40,657 nt of DNA from Candidatus Caldatribacterium californiense OP9-cSCG (GTDB lineage: Bacteria > Atribacterota > Atribacteria > Atribacterales > Caldatribacteriaceae). This document shows, one piece after another, positions 28,975 through 37,465 of this stretch (the stretch's first letter is position 1; every line of letters starts with the position of its first letter). The notes beneath the pieces are model-generated. The model ran no database searches. It was not told where the DNA came from and saw only the letters and a list, made by a program, of their open reading frames with translations. Made by a program: the position numbers and the translations under genes. Where the stretch lies: positions 1 to 40,657 of the forward strand of contig APKF01000042.1 of the NCBI GenBank assembly GCA_000353875.1. Reading direction: 5' to 3'.

Positions 28975-29846
28975 GGCGCACCTTTTGGGCTATTCTGGGG
29001 AGAATCCTCTTTGGCCTGGCGGTTTTCCTCGTACTTGCTGGTGTGCTCATTCCTTACCTCTGGATGGTTTCCGGGTCCTTCAAGACCACCCTCGAGATTC
29101 AATCGGCCGATGTTCTGAAGCCGGAGCTCTCGCCCCGCTGGTTTCCCCGGAAGTTCACCTGGGAAAACTACCTTCGGGTGAACCGGACGGTGCGGATGCT
29201 CGATTATTTCAGAAACAGCATCATTATCAGCGTGGGAACCATGGTGTTTTCGGTGGGCATCAGCCTCTTTGCCGCCTATGCACTCTCCCGTTTCACCTTC
29301 TCTTGGAAAAGGATGTATACCCTCGCAGTGCTCTCCACACAGATGTTCCCCGGGATATCCTTCCTCATCCCGTATTTCATGATGTTCGTCCTCATCAAAC
29401 ACTACCTCGGACTCCCTATGCAGAACACCTACTGGGGAATGATTTTCACCTATACGTCCTTTGCCCTACCCTTTTCCATTCTCATGCTGCGGAACTTCCT
29501 GGACTCCATCCCCCGGGAGATTGATGAACAGGCTCAGATCGATGGATGTACCCCTGCGGGGGCACTTTTGCGGGTTATCTTGCCCCTTGCAAAACCCGGT
29601 ATTGCCGCCGTGGGGATTTACTCCTTCATCATGGCCTGGAATGAGGTGCTTTTTGCTACCGTTTTAACCGGCCGGGAGACGAAAACCGTTGCGCTGGGGC
29701 TTCTTGAGTACATCACGGCGCAGCAAGCCCGCTGGGCGGGTATGATGGCTGCCTGTATTCTCGTTTCTATTCCTGTTCTTGTTCTCTTCAGCCTCATGCA
29801 ACGGTACATCATTGAGGGACTTGTGGCGGGAGCAACCAAAGGGTGA
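28971..29846 (+). CDS. Sugar ABC transporter permease (MalG/UgpE-type)
   Basis: 291 residues from GTG 28971, which overlaps the previous stop as GTGA; GTG 28968 is also possible. Six membrane segments and the EAA loop IPREIDEQAQIDGCTPAGALLRVILP (about 180-205) place it as the second CUT1 permease. SGSFKTTLEI near residue 35 is typical of the MalG branch. It pairs with the permease upstream. Confidence 0.92.
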   Translation: MRRTFWAILGRILFGLAVFLVLAGVLIPYLWMVSGSFKTTLEIQSADVLKPELSPRWFPRKFTWENYLRVNRTVRMLDYFRNSIIISVGTMVFSVGISLFAAYALSRFTFSWKRMYTLAVLSTQMFPGISFLIPYFMMFVLIKHYLGLPMQNTYWGMIFTYTSFALPFSILMLRNFLDSIPREIDEQAQIDGCTPAGALLRVILPLAKPGIAAVGIYSFIMAWNEVLFATVLTGRETKTVALGLLEYITAQQARWAGMMAACILVSIPVLVLFSLMQRYIIEGLVAGATKG

Positions 29847-29933
29847 AGGGGGTGAGAAGCAGGTTTGGTCTGAGGATATGGAAACCTTCGGATGCTTTCC
29901 ACGACTCGACAAAAACGAAAGGAGGAGGGAGCA

Positions 29934-31193
29934 ATGCGCAAGTCGTGGGTGCTTGTTGTGGTTTTTCTTTGGGCGGTATTGACATCGGTGACAGCACTGG
30001 GGAAGGGGACGATCACCTTCTGGCTCATGCCCAATGCTCCGGATGAAACACACATCCCCTGGCTGGAGGAGAAGGCTAAAGAGTTCGAAGCCCAAACCGG
30101 GTACAAGGTCAACTTTGAGGTCATTGGCTGGGGAGAGGCGTGGCAGAAGATTTCTGTCGCGCTGGCGTCACAGACCGGACCCGATGTTTTCCAGGTTGGT
30201 ACCACCTGGAATCCCCAGTTTGCGGCGACCGGGGGGCTTGAGAGGCTCGACCTTGCTGAGTTTGGTGGTGCTGAGGCTTTCATGAAGGCCAACTACATCT
30301 CCACCACCTATAAAGGCGAAAGCTACGGTGTGCCCTGGTTTGCCGAAACTCGCTGTCTTTTCTATAACAAGGACATGTTCGCCAAGGCAGGGGTACAGCC
30401 TCCAGCAACGTACGACGAGCTCAAGGTGGTGGGGAAGAAGATCGTGGAGACTTTCGGTGAGGGTTCGGCCATTGCCATTGCTGGAACGAACGCCTGGGAC
30501 CTCCTGCACAACTGGGCCATTGTGCTCTGGGCTTATGGTGGAGATCTCCTCACCCCCGACAACGAACAGGCGGCTTTCAATGGTGAAGCAGGAGTTACGG
30601 CCATGAAGTGGTATGCCAGTCTCATCCTCGATGGCCTTGCTGCCAAAGCCTGTGCAGAGTACAACCAGCCCCAGGCCGATGCCGCGTTCATCAACGGCAA
30701 CGTGGCCATGTGCTTCATGGGTCCCTGGAATATTGCTGGCATCGAGCAGGAAAACCCCGATCTCCCCTATGACGTGGTGGAGCCTCCCGCCGGTCCGGTG
30801 AAGCGAGCTTCCTTCTCGGGAGGGAGTAACCTCGTCATCCTCAAGGGGAGCCCCAACAAAGAGGCAGCCAAGGAGTGGATCAAGTTCCTCCTCAGCAAGG
30901 AGAACCTTGTGGACTATACCAAGAACCTCTCCCATATGCTCCCGGCAAAAATCGAGGCCTTTGAGGATCCCTACTACAACACTGGTGTGTGGCAAGTTTT
31001 CAAAAAGACCCTGGGGTACGCCACGGCCTATCCGCCTCTTGCAGTATGGGGGGACATTGAGAATGCCGTGGTCCGGGAGTTCCGGAATATCCTCACTGCT
31101 GTAGCCAGCGGTCACTATTCCGAAGACACGGTGAGGCTCTACCTTGACAAAGCTGCTGAAAAAGTGAACGAGGCCCTTGCCAGGGAACGGTGA
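29934..31193 (+). CDS. Sugar ABC transporter substrate-binding protein
   Basis: 419 residues from ATG 29934, with a very strong AAAGGAGGAGGGAG upstream. A signal peptide covers about residues 1-23 (WVLVVVFLWAVLTSVTALG). The cluster B/D-type lobe pattern is clear: ITFWLMPN, TGPDVFQVGTTW, YGVPWFAETRCLFYNKDMF, AAFINGNVAMCFMGPWNI. It lacks a lipobox Cys. The gene follows rather than precedes the permeases, and a perfect palindrome after its stop may stabilise its mRNA. A TGGAAA/TTTCCA inverted repeat (29879-29901) lies just upstream. Confidence 0.92.
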   Translation: MRKSWVLVVVFLWAVLTSVTALGKGTITFWLMPNAPDETHIPWLEEKAKEFEAQTGYKVNFEVIGWGEAWQKISVALASQTGPDVFQVGTTWNPQFAATGGLERLDLAEFGGAEAFMKANYISTTYKGESYGVPWFAETRCLFYNKDMFAKAGVQPPATYDELKVVGKKIVETFGEGSAIAIAGTNAWDLLHNWAIVLWAYGGDLLTPDNEQAAFNGEAGVTAMKWYASLILDGLAAKACAEYNQPQADAAFINGNVAMCFMGPWNIAGIEQENPDLPYDVVEPPAGPVKRASFSGGSNLVILKGSPNKEAAKEWIKFLLSKENLVDYTKNLSHMLPAKIEAFEDPYYNTGVWQVFKKTLGYATAYPPLAVWGDIENAVVREFRNILTAVASGHYSEDTVRLYLDKAAEKVNEALARER

Positions 31194-31197
31194 TCGG

Positions 31198-31233
31198 CAA
31201 GACAGGGGAGCGGGTACCCGCTCCCCTGTCTTG
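31198..31233 (+). repeat. 36-nt perfect palindrome after the sugar-binding-protein gene
   Basis: CAAGACAGGGGAGCGGGT (31198-31215) is followed at once by its exact reverse complement (31216-31233). It begins 4 nt after the binding-protein stop. No T-run follows, so it is not a standard terminator. A likely role is an mRNA 3' barrier that keeps binding-protein message above that of its neighbours. Its 3' end abuts the Shine-Dalgarno of the glucanase gene (GGGAG, 31233-31237). Confidence 0.9.
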
Positions 31234-31245
31234 GGAGTCGGAAAA

Positions 31246-32118
31246 ATGGAAAAGTTTGGCATTGCTGTAATCGTGTGCTTTTTCTTTTGTATCTTCGCTG
31301 AGGCTTCGGTGGTGGTTACGGCCACAGGGGAGAACCGGTATCCCTGGGTTTCCCTTGACCTGGACGGCGATGGTCAAATCGAATGGATCCTTGAGGGAAA
31401 CCTCTGGAACGTATGCTCTGCCGATGGTCAGGTGACCATGATTTGGGATGACAAGACGCTTTCTGTGTCGATTCGTCTTACCAATGTCTTTCAGGAACAG
31501 CCTTCCGGTTGGGTGAATGGATATCCGGAAATCTGGTACGGGGCGAAAGTCTGGAACACGCTGGGACCAGCACTTGACGGCCCCGTACCTCTCCCTAAGA
31601 AGCTTCGGGATCTCCGTGATATTTCCGTAACGGTGGAGTATGAAGTCCGCCGACTTGATCCTCATCTCCCGTACAATCTGTGTTTGGAGACCTGGCTCAC
31701 TAAGGATACAGAGCGGGGTCGGACAGTACGGAGTGACGAAGTCGAAATCATGATATGGCTTGATTACCGGAATATGCGGGGAGCTGGGACTTTGGTTGGT
31801 CAGACGACGATTGGTGGAAGGGTGTACGATGTGTGGTATGAAGAACGCTGTGGGAGCGGAGGATGGGAATATTTCGCCTTCATACCCAGAAACCCTTCTC
31901 CTTGTGGGACAGTTACAATCTGGTGGGGACCGTTCCTGCAGGAGGCCATGAAGTACTCTCGCAGGTCCAACTGGCTGGACCTGTACTTCACAAGCATTGA
32001 GCTTGGCAGTGAGTTTGGTGCGCCGCATTACCTCAGGCGCAATGACCTTGATTGGGAAGTACGATCTTTCGTTATTTCCTGCGGCCAGAGGAACATTCTG
32101 GGAGTGGAGACACAGTAA
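31246..32118 (+). CDS. Secreted GH12 family beta-1,4-glucanase
   Basis: 290 residues from ATG 31246, 8 nt after GGGAG. An N-terminal signal segment (about 1-20) precedes a single GH12 domain. Recognisable GH12 parts are GNLWN (51-55), NGYPEIWYG (91-99), LPYNLCLETWLT (141-152), DEVEIMIWLDY with nucleophile E167, and IELGSEFG with acid/base E256. The pattern is close to Thermotoga Cel12. Such enzymes cut cellulose, mixed-linkage glucan or xyloglucan. Lying between a sugar importer and a LacI regulator, it probably makes the oligosaccharides that are imported. The assignment is from memory of family motifs. Confidence 0.88.
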   Translation: MEKFGIAVIVCFFFCIFAEASVVVTATGENRYPWVSLDLDGDGQIEWILEGNLWNVCSADGQVTMIWDDKTLSVSIRLTNVFQEQPSGWVNGYPEIWYGAKVWNTLGPALDGPVPLPKKLRDLRDISVTVEYEVRRLDPHLPYNLCLETWLTKDTERGRTVRSDEVEIMIWLDYRNMRGAGTLVGQTTIGGRVYDVWYEERCGSGGWEYFAFIPRNPSPCGTVTIWWGPFLQEAMKYSRRSNWLDLYFTSIELGSEFGAPHYLRRNDLDWEVRSFVISCGQRNILGVETQ

Positions 32119-32153
32119 GCTTTTGGAATCTCTGAAAAAAGAGGGGAAAGGAT

Positions 32154-33179
32154 ATGGCAACGCTGTATGACGTGGCGAAACTTGCAGGAGTATCTCCAAA
32201 GACCGTTTCCCGAGTCCTCAACGAGAGCCACCTGGTGGCCGAAGAGACGCGAAAGCGCGTCTGGGAAGCCATCCGAAAGCTCGATTACCATCCCAATGTC
32301 ATGGCCTCCTCCCTGAAGAAGAAACGTTCCAACAACATCGGGTTTGTCGTTCCTTACGGGTCCGACTTTGTCTTCCATGACCTCAACATGATGGAGCAGC
32401 TTCGGGGAGTGCACGATGCAGTGACTCAGGAGGGGTACAATCTCCTTGTTTCCGTTCCGCTCAGCAAGAAAGATTCCCATCAGGAAGCCGTGAGACTTCT
32501 GAAAAAGCGTAGCATCGATGGAGTAATTCTCTACCCTTCGGCGGGAATTGACCCTATCATTGCAGAGTTTGACGCCAAGTCCCTGCGTTACGTGACCCTG
32601 GGGATGTACTCGGAGCGTCAGGAGACGAACTTTGTGGAGATCAATGTCTTCCCCGGGGCCTATCTTGCCACGCAGTTTCTCCTTGCCCAGGGGCATCAGG
32701 TGATTGGCCTCATCACAAGGCCCAAGAGCTTTTTCAACTATCCGAAAGAAGACCTCTACGTTCAAGGGTACCGGAAGGCCCTCAAGGAGGCAGGAGTGGA
32801 GTTTCGTCCTGAACTTGTGCGGGAGGGGGACTTCACCTTCGAGGGGGGATACAGGGAGTGCCTTCTTTTGAAGCGGACACACCCCGAGATGACCGCGCTC
32901 ATCTGTGCCAGCGACCCGATGACTTACGGAGCTATTCGGGCCCTGGAGTCCCTCGGGTTCCAGGTGGGGAAAGACGTGGAGGTCGTTGCAGGGGATAACC
33001 TCCCCCTCACGCAGAAGCTCTTCCCTTTCCTTTCTGCTATCGTCAACCCCTCTTATGAGCAGGGTTTCCAGGCTGCCAAAATGCTCATTGCCATCATCCA
33101 GGACGGACAAGATGCTCCGGGAGTTTTCCTGGATGCCGGGTTTGTCGTTCGGGGGTATTCCCGGGAAGAGAGTAGATAG
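32154..33179 (+). CDS. LacI family transcriptional regulator
   Basis: 341 residues. The N-terminal helix-turn-helix is MATLYDVAKLAGVSPKTVSR and the hinge-helix region reads YHPNVMASSLKKK. A periplasmic-binding-protein-like effector domain follows (NNIGFVVPYG, DGVILYP, ALICASDPMTYGAIRAL). RBS AGGGGAAAGGA lies just before the ATG. It closes the sugar locus and is the natural candidate to bind the repeats at 28024-28058, with a gluco-oligosaccharide as inducer (inference). Confidence 0.93.
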   Translation: MATLYDVAKLAGVSPKTVSRVLNESHLVAEETRKRVWEAIRKLDYHPNVMASSLKKKRSNNIGFVVPYGSDFVFHDLNMMEQLRGVHDAVTQEGYNLLVSVPLSKKDSHQEAVRLLKKRSIDGVILYPSAGIDPIIAEFDAKSLRYVTLGMYSERQETNFVEINVFPGAYLATQFLLAQGHQVIGLITRPKSFFNYPKEDLYVQGYRKALKEAGVEFRPELVREGDFTFEGGYRECLLLKRTHPEMTALICASDPMTYGAIRALESLGFQVGKDVEVVAGDNLPLTQKLFPFLSAIVNPSYEQGFQAAKMLIAIIQDGQDAPGVFLDAGFVVRGYSREESR

Positions 33180-33499
33180 GATGTTTTTCCGCCATCGCTA
33201 GGTCCCAAATCCTCAAGAGGGGTAGGCATCAAGGACGAGGCTCTCTTCCTGCCCTCGATGAACCGCTTGAAAGAGGTGTGAGGGGACTGGATAGGTTCGC
33301 AATCATGTGGGATGCTAAAAAGTCCTCACACTCCCTCTGTCCTTTTCTTCACAACAGAGCCTCAAGACTTCACACATGGTGGGATCTGACGATTTTCCCG
33401 CAGGATCTGCCCGGAGGAGAAACCCCGTTGGGACCAGCGGTCTTAAGGGGGAAGGGAAGAATACAAGAAAAAACGTTGCAAGAAGATTCAAAAAGATTC
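33180..33499. other. 320-nt stretch without a recognised gene
   Basis: No supported coding frame is seen. It contains an inverted repeat, GTGTGAGG-GG-ACT (33276-33288) against AGTCCTCACAC (33321-33331), with a 32-nt loop, which could be an RNA hairpin or a protein site. No T-rich terminator follows either lacI (plus) or tRNA-Thr (minus) unambiguously. Confidence 0.5.
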
Positions 33500-33574
33500 T
33501 GGAGCCGGCGATCCGACTTGAACGGACAACCTGCGGATTACGATTCCGCTGCTCTGCCATTGAGCTACACCGGC
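33500..33574 (-). tRNA. tRNA-Thr (anticodon CGT)
   Basis: Minus strand. The acceptor GCCGGTG pairs with CGCCGGC (one T-G), discriminator T, encoded CCA. D arm GCTC/GAGC, anticodon stem GCGGA/TCCGC with loop ATCGTAA (anticodon CGT), T arm GTCCG-TTCAAGT-CGGAT. 75 nt in all. It reads ACG codons. Confidence 0.95.
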
Positions 33575-33583
33575 TCCAAAAAT

Positions 33584-33612
33584 ATTGTAGCGAAGCACTT
33601 TCCGGCAGTCAA
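33584..33612 (-). promoter_or_regulatory. Promoter of tRNA-Thr
   Basis: On the minus strand, TTGACT (complement of 33607-33612), a 17-nt spacer and TACAAT (complement of 33584-33589). The predicted start is only a few bases before the mature 5' end of the tRNA. Confidence 0.8.
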
Positions 33613-33763
33613 GGCCTCTCCACGAAGGCCACGAATCCGTTGCTCGTGCACGGAGGGATTGGCTGTAGGGAGACGCTTCGCTTTGTACAACCCAAAACCT
33701 GGGGAAACTTCGGATTGCCACGTTTTAAGAGGAACCCAAACCTTGCCCGTGGAAAAAGGAATC

Positions 33764-34648
33764 CTACAGCGTGCGGGGTGCCCTTTTTTCAAGCCGGTTT
33801 CGCAGGACTATGGAGAGGGCGTTGAGGCTTAAGGTGATGGCTAAAAGCACGATGATTCCTGCGGCAGCGTTGGCGTGAAAGGCTTTCTGGGGACGGGAAA
33901 CCCAGTTGAAAATCTGGATGGGCAGGGTGGTGAAGGGAGAGAGGACGCCCCGGGGGAGGAAGGCAACGTAGGTTAGTGCTCCGATCATGATGAGCGGTGC
34001 GGCTTCACCGATGGCTCTGGAGACCGTAAGGATGATCCCGGTGAGGATTCCAGGGAAGGCAACAGGGAGAATCTGGTCCTTGAGAGCCTGCCATCGGGTG
34101 GCCCCGAGGGCCAGAGCAGCCTCCCAGAGCGATTGAGGAACGGCTCGCAAACTCTCCCGGGTGGAGACGATAACGATGGGGAGAACAAGAAGAGCCAGGG
34201 TTAAAGCCCCCGTGAGGAGACTCCGTCCCAGTTGCAGGACACGGGCGAAGAGCTCAAGCCCGAGCATGCCGTAAATGATGGAGGGGACGCCTCCTAAGGT
34301 GGCGATGCTCGCCTCAATGGCGGCACTCAGGCGGTTCTTGGGAGCGTACACCTCAAGGTACACGGCGCTGCCCACCCCCAGGGGGATGGCAAAAAGGACG
34401 GTCAGCACGGTGACGTAGATACTCCCCACCATGGCGGGAAGAACACCGGCCTCCTCCGGCCTACGGGAAGGGAAGCTCGTGAGGAATTTTAGGTTCAGGC
34501 GGGGAAGGCCGTCCAGGAGGGCGTCGATGATCAGGGTGAAGAGCACAATGAGGGAAAAAAGGAGTGCCAGGGCGGCGAAAACCAGGAACACCTTTTCCTT
34601 CTGTCTTTTCCGAACAAGGAGTATGTCCGTGCTTAGGGTGCTTTTCAC
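33764..34648 (-). CDS. pstA: Phosphate ABC transporter permease PstA
   Basis: A 294-residue permease with six membrane segments. Family landmarks are LPRLNLKFLTSFPSRRPEEAG near the N terminus, GGVPSIIYGMLGL, and the EAA loop VPQSLWEAALALGATRWQ followed by SRAIGEAAPLIMIG. The GTG start overlaps the pstC stop as GTGA. The operon stops after this gene: instead of pstB, the next gene on this strand is tRNA-Thr with its own promoter. Confidence 0.94.
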   Translation of the reverse strand: MKSTLSTDILLVRKRQKEKVFLVFAALALLFSLIVLFTLIIDALLDGLPRLNLKFLTSFPSRRPEEAGVLPAMVGSIYVTVLTVLFAIPLGVGSAVYLEVYAPKNRLSAAIEASIATLGGVPSIIYGMLGLELFARVLQLGRSLLTGALTLALLVLPIVIVSTRESLRAVPQSLWEAALALGATRWQALKDQILPVAFPGILTGIILTVSRAIGEAAPLIMIGALTYVAFLPRGVLSPFTTLPIQIFNWVSRPQKAFHANAAAGIIVLLAITLSLNALSIVLRNRLEKRAPRTL

Positions 34649-35550
34649 TGGTACACCTCCCGGAATCGCTGGCGGAGTCTTCGGGCAATAAGATTGAGGA
34701 AGAACGTGAAGAGGAAGAGCACAAGGCCCACGGCGAAAATTGTCTGGTATTCGAGGGTTCCGGCGGGAACATCGCCCAGGCTCACTGTGGCGATGAAGGC
34801 GGTCATGGTCATGACGGGGACAAGAGGATTGAGGGTGAGCTGGGGCATAGACCCTGCGGCGATGGTGACGAGCATGGTTTCCCCGATGGCTCGAGACAGA
34901 GCGAGGATGAATGAAGCAGTGACACCCGAGAACGCCGCAGGGAAAACGATTTTTGTGGCGACCTCGAACTTCGTCGAGCCCAGGGCGTACCCGGCCTCCC
35001 GGAGGCTCTGGGGGACGGCGTGCATGGCGTCCTCGCTGAGAGAAGACACCAGGGGCAAAATCATGATGCCCATGACGATTCCAGGAGAGAGGGCGTTGAA
35101 TCCGGCAAGGGAAGGGATAACCCTCTTGAGGAGGGGGGTGACGAAGAGCAGGGCGAAGTATCCGTAGACCACAGTGGGGACTCCTGCCAGGACCTCAAGG
35201 ATGGGTTTGCAGATATTCCTTGTCCTTGGGGTAGCGTATTCGCTGAGGAAAATGGCGATGAGAATCCCCAGAGGCGCGGCAACGAGAACGGCGATGCCCG
35301 TGGTGAGGAGCGTTCCGCAAAGAAGTGGCAGGATGCCGAAGTGTTTCTCATAGAAGAGTGGGGTCCACTGGGTGTCAGTGAGAAAGGAGAATACATTGAT
35401 TTTCCGGAAAAACAAAGCAGATTCAAAAAAGAGCATTCCGATGATACCCAGAGTGGTGAAAATGGCCACAAGACTGAAGACGAAAAAGAGATGTCGGACG
35501 AAGGCCTCTGCTTTTTTGGCTCGCCGTAATACCCGCTGTGTTCGCTCCAC
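34645..35550 (-). CDS. pstC: Phosphate ABC transporter permease PstC
   Basis: A 301-residue permease with a cytoplasmic N terminus and six membrane segments. Signatures are EYATPRTRN, LEVLAGVPTVVYGYFAL, the EAA loop VPQSLREAGYALGSTKFEVATKIV and SRAIGETMLVTIAAG. GTG start (35550) has GTGAGGTC upstream. It lies 54 nt after pstS, across a perfect 30-nt palindrome. Confidence 0.94.
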   Translation of the reverse strand: MERTQRVLRRAKKAEAFVRHLFFVFSLVAIFTTLGIIGMLFFESALFFRKINVFSFLTDTQWTPLFYEKHFGILPLLCGTLLTTGIAVLVAAPLGILIAIFLSEYATPRTRNICKPILEVLAGVPTVVYGYFALLFVTPLLKRVIPSLAGFNALSPGIVMGIMILPLVSSLSEDAMHAVPQSLREAGYALGSTKFEVATKIVFPAAFSGVTASFILALSRAIGETMLVTIAAGSMPQLTLNPLVPVMTMTAFIATVSLGDVPAGTLEYQTIFAVGLVLFLFTFFLNLIARRLRQRFREVYQ

Positions 35551-35567
35551 AAGACCTCACCCACTTT

Positions 35568-35597
35568 GCTGGCCCGCTTCGTACGAAGCGGGCCAGC
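35568..35597 (-). repeat. 30-nt perfect palindrome between pstS and pstC
   Basis: GCTGGCCCGCTTCGT (35568-35582) is immediately followed by its exact reverse complement (35583-35597). It starts 7 nt after the pstS stop and has no T-run. This mirrors the 36-nt palindrome after the sugar-binding-protein gene. Confidence 0.9.
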
Positions 35598-35604
35598 TCC
35601 TCTT

Positions 35605-36597
35605 CTACTGCGCTTCCTTTTTCAGGAGTTCCTCTATGGAGACTCCCACCGTGGCGCCGTGCCCTCCAAAGACCGAGCCGGTGACACGTTTTCTGAAACG
35701 CTCAAGGGCGAGTTCGTAGGCTTTCTCTGGGAGAGGGACGTAACCAACTTCTTCCACGAGGTCTTTGGCATGCTCAAGGTAAAAGGTGATGAACTTCTCA
35801 ACCTCGTCACGATCGGCGCTTTTCCGATTGACGTAGATGAAGAGAGGCCGGCTCAGGGGTTGGTACGTCCCGTTCTTGACGTTCTCCGGTGTAGGGGCTA
35901 CAGGGCCCTGGCCACTGTCGATGGGAACGGCTTTCAGGATGTCCTGATTCTCAAGGTAGTACGCAAGGCCAAAGTATCCCAGAGCGTACTCATCCTGGGC
36001 AACTCCCTGGACCAGGACGTTGTCGTCTTCGCTGGCCACGTAATCACCCCGGCTTTTCTTCGCCTCGCCAACAATGGCCTCGGTAAAGTACTCAAAGGTT
36101 CCGGAGTCTACTCCTGGGCCGAAGAGAGTGATGGGTTTTTCCGGCCATCCAGGGCGGATGTCACTCCAGCGAATCTGTTTCCCCTGGGCCTCGGGTTCCC
36201 AGATTTTCTTGAGCTCTTCCACGGTGAGGTAGTCCACCCAGGTGTTTTTGGGATTCACCACTACGGCAATACCATCGAAAGCAACGGGGAGCTCAACGAA
36301 CTCAATGCCGTTCTGCTGGCAGGCCTCGATTTCCGAAGCTTTGATAGGACGGGAAGCATCGTTGATGTCCGTTTCTCCCCGGACAAACCGCTTGAAGCCA
36401 CCGCCTGTACCGGAAATCCCCACCGTGACTTTGACGTCCTGATACACCTTCTGGAATTCCTCGGCCACGGCTTCGGTGATGGGATAGACGGTGCTTGAGC
36501 CGTCGACGGCGATGATTTTCTCCGCTGCCAGGGCACCAAAAGAGACAAGCAGGACACAGGCAAAAAGACCCAAGACCAGGAACTGCCTCACTTTCAC
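35605..36597 (-). CDS. pstS: Phosphate-binding protein PstS
   Basis: 330 residues from GTG 36597, chosen because AAAGGA (complement of 36607-36612) lies 9 nt upstream; a GTG at 36606 would abut it. A signal peptide ([19 protein letters not shown]) is followed by the phosphate-binding motifs [31 protein letters not shown] and [12 protein letters not shown]. It delivers phosphate to PstCA in the envelope. There is no lipobox. It is the first gene of the pst operon. Confidence 0.94.
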   Translation of the reverse strand: MKVRQFLVLGLFACVLLVSFGALAAEKIIAVDGSSTVYPITEAVAEEFQKVYQDVKVTVGISGTGGGFKRFVRGETDINDASRPIKASEIEACQQNGIEFVELPVAFDGIAVVVNPKNTWVDYLTVEELKKIWEPEAQGKQIRWSDIRPGWPEKPITLFGPGVDSGTFEYFTEAIVGEAKKSRGDYVASEDDNVLVQGVAQDEYALGYFGLAYYLENQDILKAVPIDSGQGPVAPTPENVKNGTYQPLSRPLFIYVNRKSADRDEVEKFITFYLEHAKDLVEEVGYVPLPEKAYELALERFRKRVTGSVFGGHGATVGVSIEELLKKEAQ

Positions 36598-36616
36598 TTC
36601 GCTCACTCCTTTCTTG

Positions 36617-36693
36617 ATTCTACCTCAATTATGGATGTCAAGGGACGCACGAGGGCAAAACGCAGGTTAAAGTTTTGTTAAAAATCTGTAATA
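36617..36693 (-). promoter_or_regulatory. Pho-box-like triple repeat and promoter region of pstS
   Basis: On the plus strand GTTAAA (36666-36671), GTTAAA (36677-36682) and GTAATA (36688-36693) recur every 11 nt; read on the minus strand this is TTTAAC-type repeats, the spacing of PhoB/PhoP boxes. Downstream are TTGACA (complement of 36636-36641) and TAGAAT (complement of 36617-36622), but they are only 13 nt apart, so the exact promoter is unclear. Confidence 0.6.
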
Positions 36694-36948
36694 TCCCTGT
36701 GTCGAGGAACATACTCCCTATTCTGGCTTATCCTGGAAGAGTTACTGATGCGTACTGCGCCCTGGTCTTTCCCCATCTGTACCAAAAGTAGGGTTCTCTC
36801 CTGCTTAGGCCCGTAAATGGTCCTTAGGGGAGAAGGAGACTCGTCCTTCGTTTTGTGAACATCCTGCGTGGTATTCTCCGGAAGAACCGTTCATCTCCAG
36901 GGCTTTGTGACGTCTTTTCGGACTGGTATAAAATTTTCCACTGGTCTC
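36694..36948. other. Intergenic region between divergent pst and perR operons
   Basis: No coding frame is supported. An imperfect hairpin can form around 36798-36843 (TTAGGCC against GGTCCTTAG), and a TGG-TATAAA string lies near 36925. Neither can be assigned a role with confidence. Confidence 0.4.
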
Positions 36949-36979
36949 TTGACTTTTTCTTGTTTTAGAATTATTATTG
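36949..36979 (+). promoter_or_regulatory. Promoter of perR with overlapping PerR-box-like site
   Basis: TTGACT (36949-36954), 17-nt spacer, TATTAT (36972-36977). TTAGAATTATTATTG at 36965-36979 matches the Bacillus PerR box (TTATAAT-N-ATTATAA) at 11 of 14 positions and covers the -10, which suggests autorepression. Confidence 0.65.
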
Positions 36980-37000
36980 AAATGTACAAAATACAGGGAG

Positions 37001-37465
37001 GTGAGGGTCGTCGAATTCGCCAGAGATCTGAAAGAGCTTCTACGGTCCCGGGGCGTGCGCCCTTCGTACGTGCGTCTGAAGGTATTGCAGTACCTCCTTA
37101 CAGAGAAGACCCACCCCACAGCCGAGGAAATATACCGGGCTTTGATCTCCGAAATCCCTACACTTTCTCGAGCTTCGGTCTACAACGCCCTTGCGGTACT
37201 TTCTGAGGCCGGGGTCATTCAGACCCTCACCATCGAACGCCACGAGGGTCGGTATGATGCAAAGACCGAGGAACATGGGCATTTCCAGTGTGAGGTGTGT
37301 GGGAGGGTGTACGATTTCGCCGTGGATTTTGGGTTCCTGCGCCACGAAGCGCTTGAGGGTTTTCTGGTGAGAAAGCGAGATCTGTACTTTCGAGGAATCT
37401 GCCCCGAATGTCGGAAAGGAGGAGAATCTCATGGAAAATCTGGGCAGGATGCCTCTTCTTGGTGA
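37001..37465 (+). CDS. perR: Fur family regulator, PerR-like
   Basis: About 154 residues. The winged helix is seen in [21 protein letters not shown] and [17 protein letters not shown]. The metal-binding half has [17 protein letters not shown] and CPEC, giving the structural zinc site of two Cys-x2-Cys pairs. The neighbours (peroxiredoxin, thioferritin) favour a peroxide sensor. The start is uncertain: GTG 37001 is the only normal start downstream of the promoter, but it overlaps a perfect GGAGGTGA (36997-37004) that would better serve a GTC at 37010. It overlaps the peroxiredoxin gene by 35 nt. Confidence 0.88.
   Translation: MRVVEFARDLKELLRSRGVRPSYVRLKVLQYLLTEKTHPTAEEIYRALISEIPTLSRASVYNALAVLSEAGVIQTLTIERHEGRYDAKTEEHGHFQCEVCGRVYDFAVDFGFLRHEALEGFLVRKRDLYFRGICPECRKGGESHGKSGQDASSW

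Noticed and set aside
30168-33110. Three long minus-strand open frames opposite the sugar locus
   Set aside because: Antisense to the binding protein, glucanase and LacI genes; a product of GC-rich codon bias.
36977-37000. TTG 36977 or ATG 36982 as the perR start
   Set aside because: The TTG lies in the -10/PerR-box region before the predicted transcript start, and the ATG is in the wrong frame.
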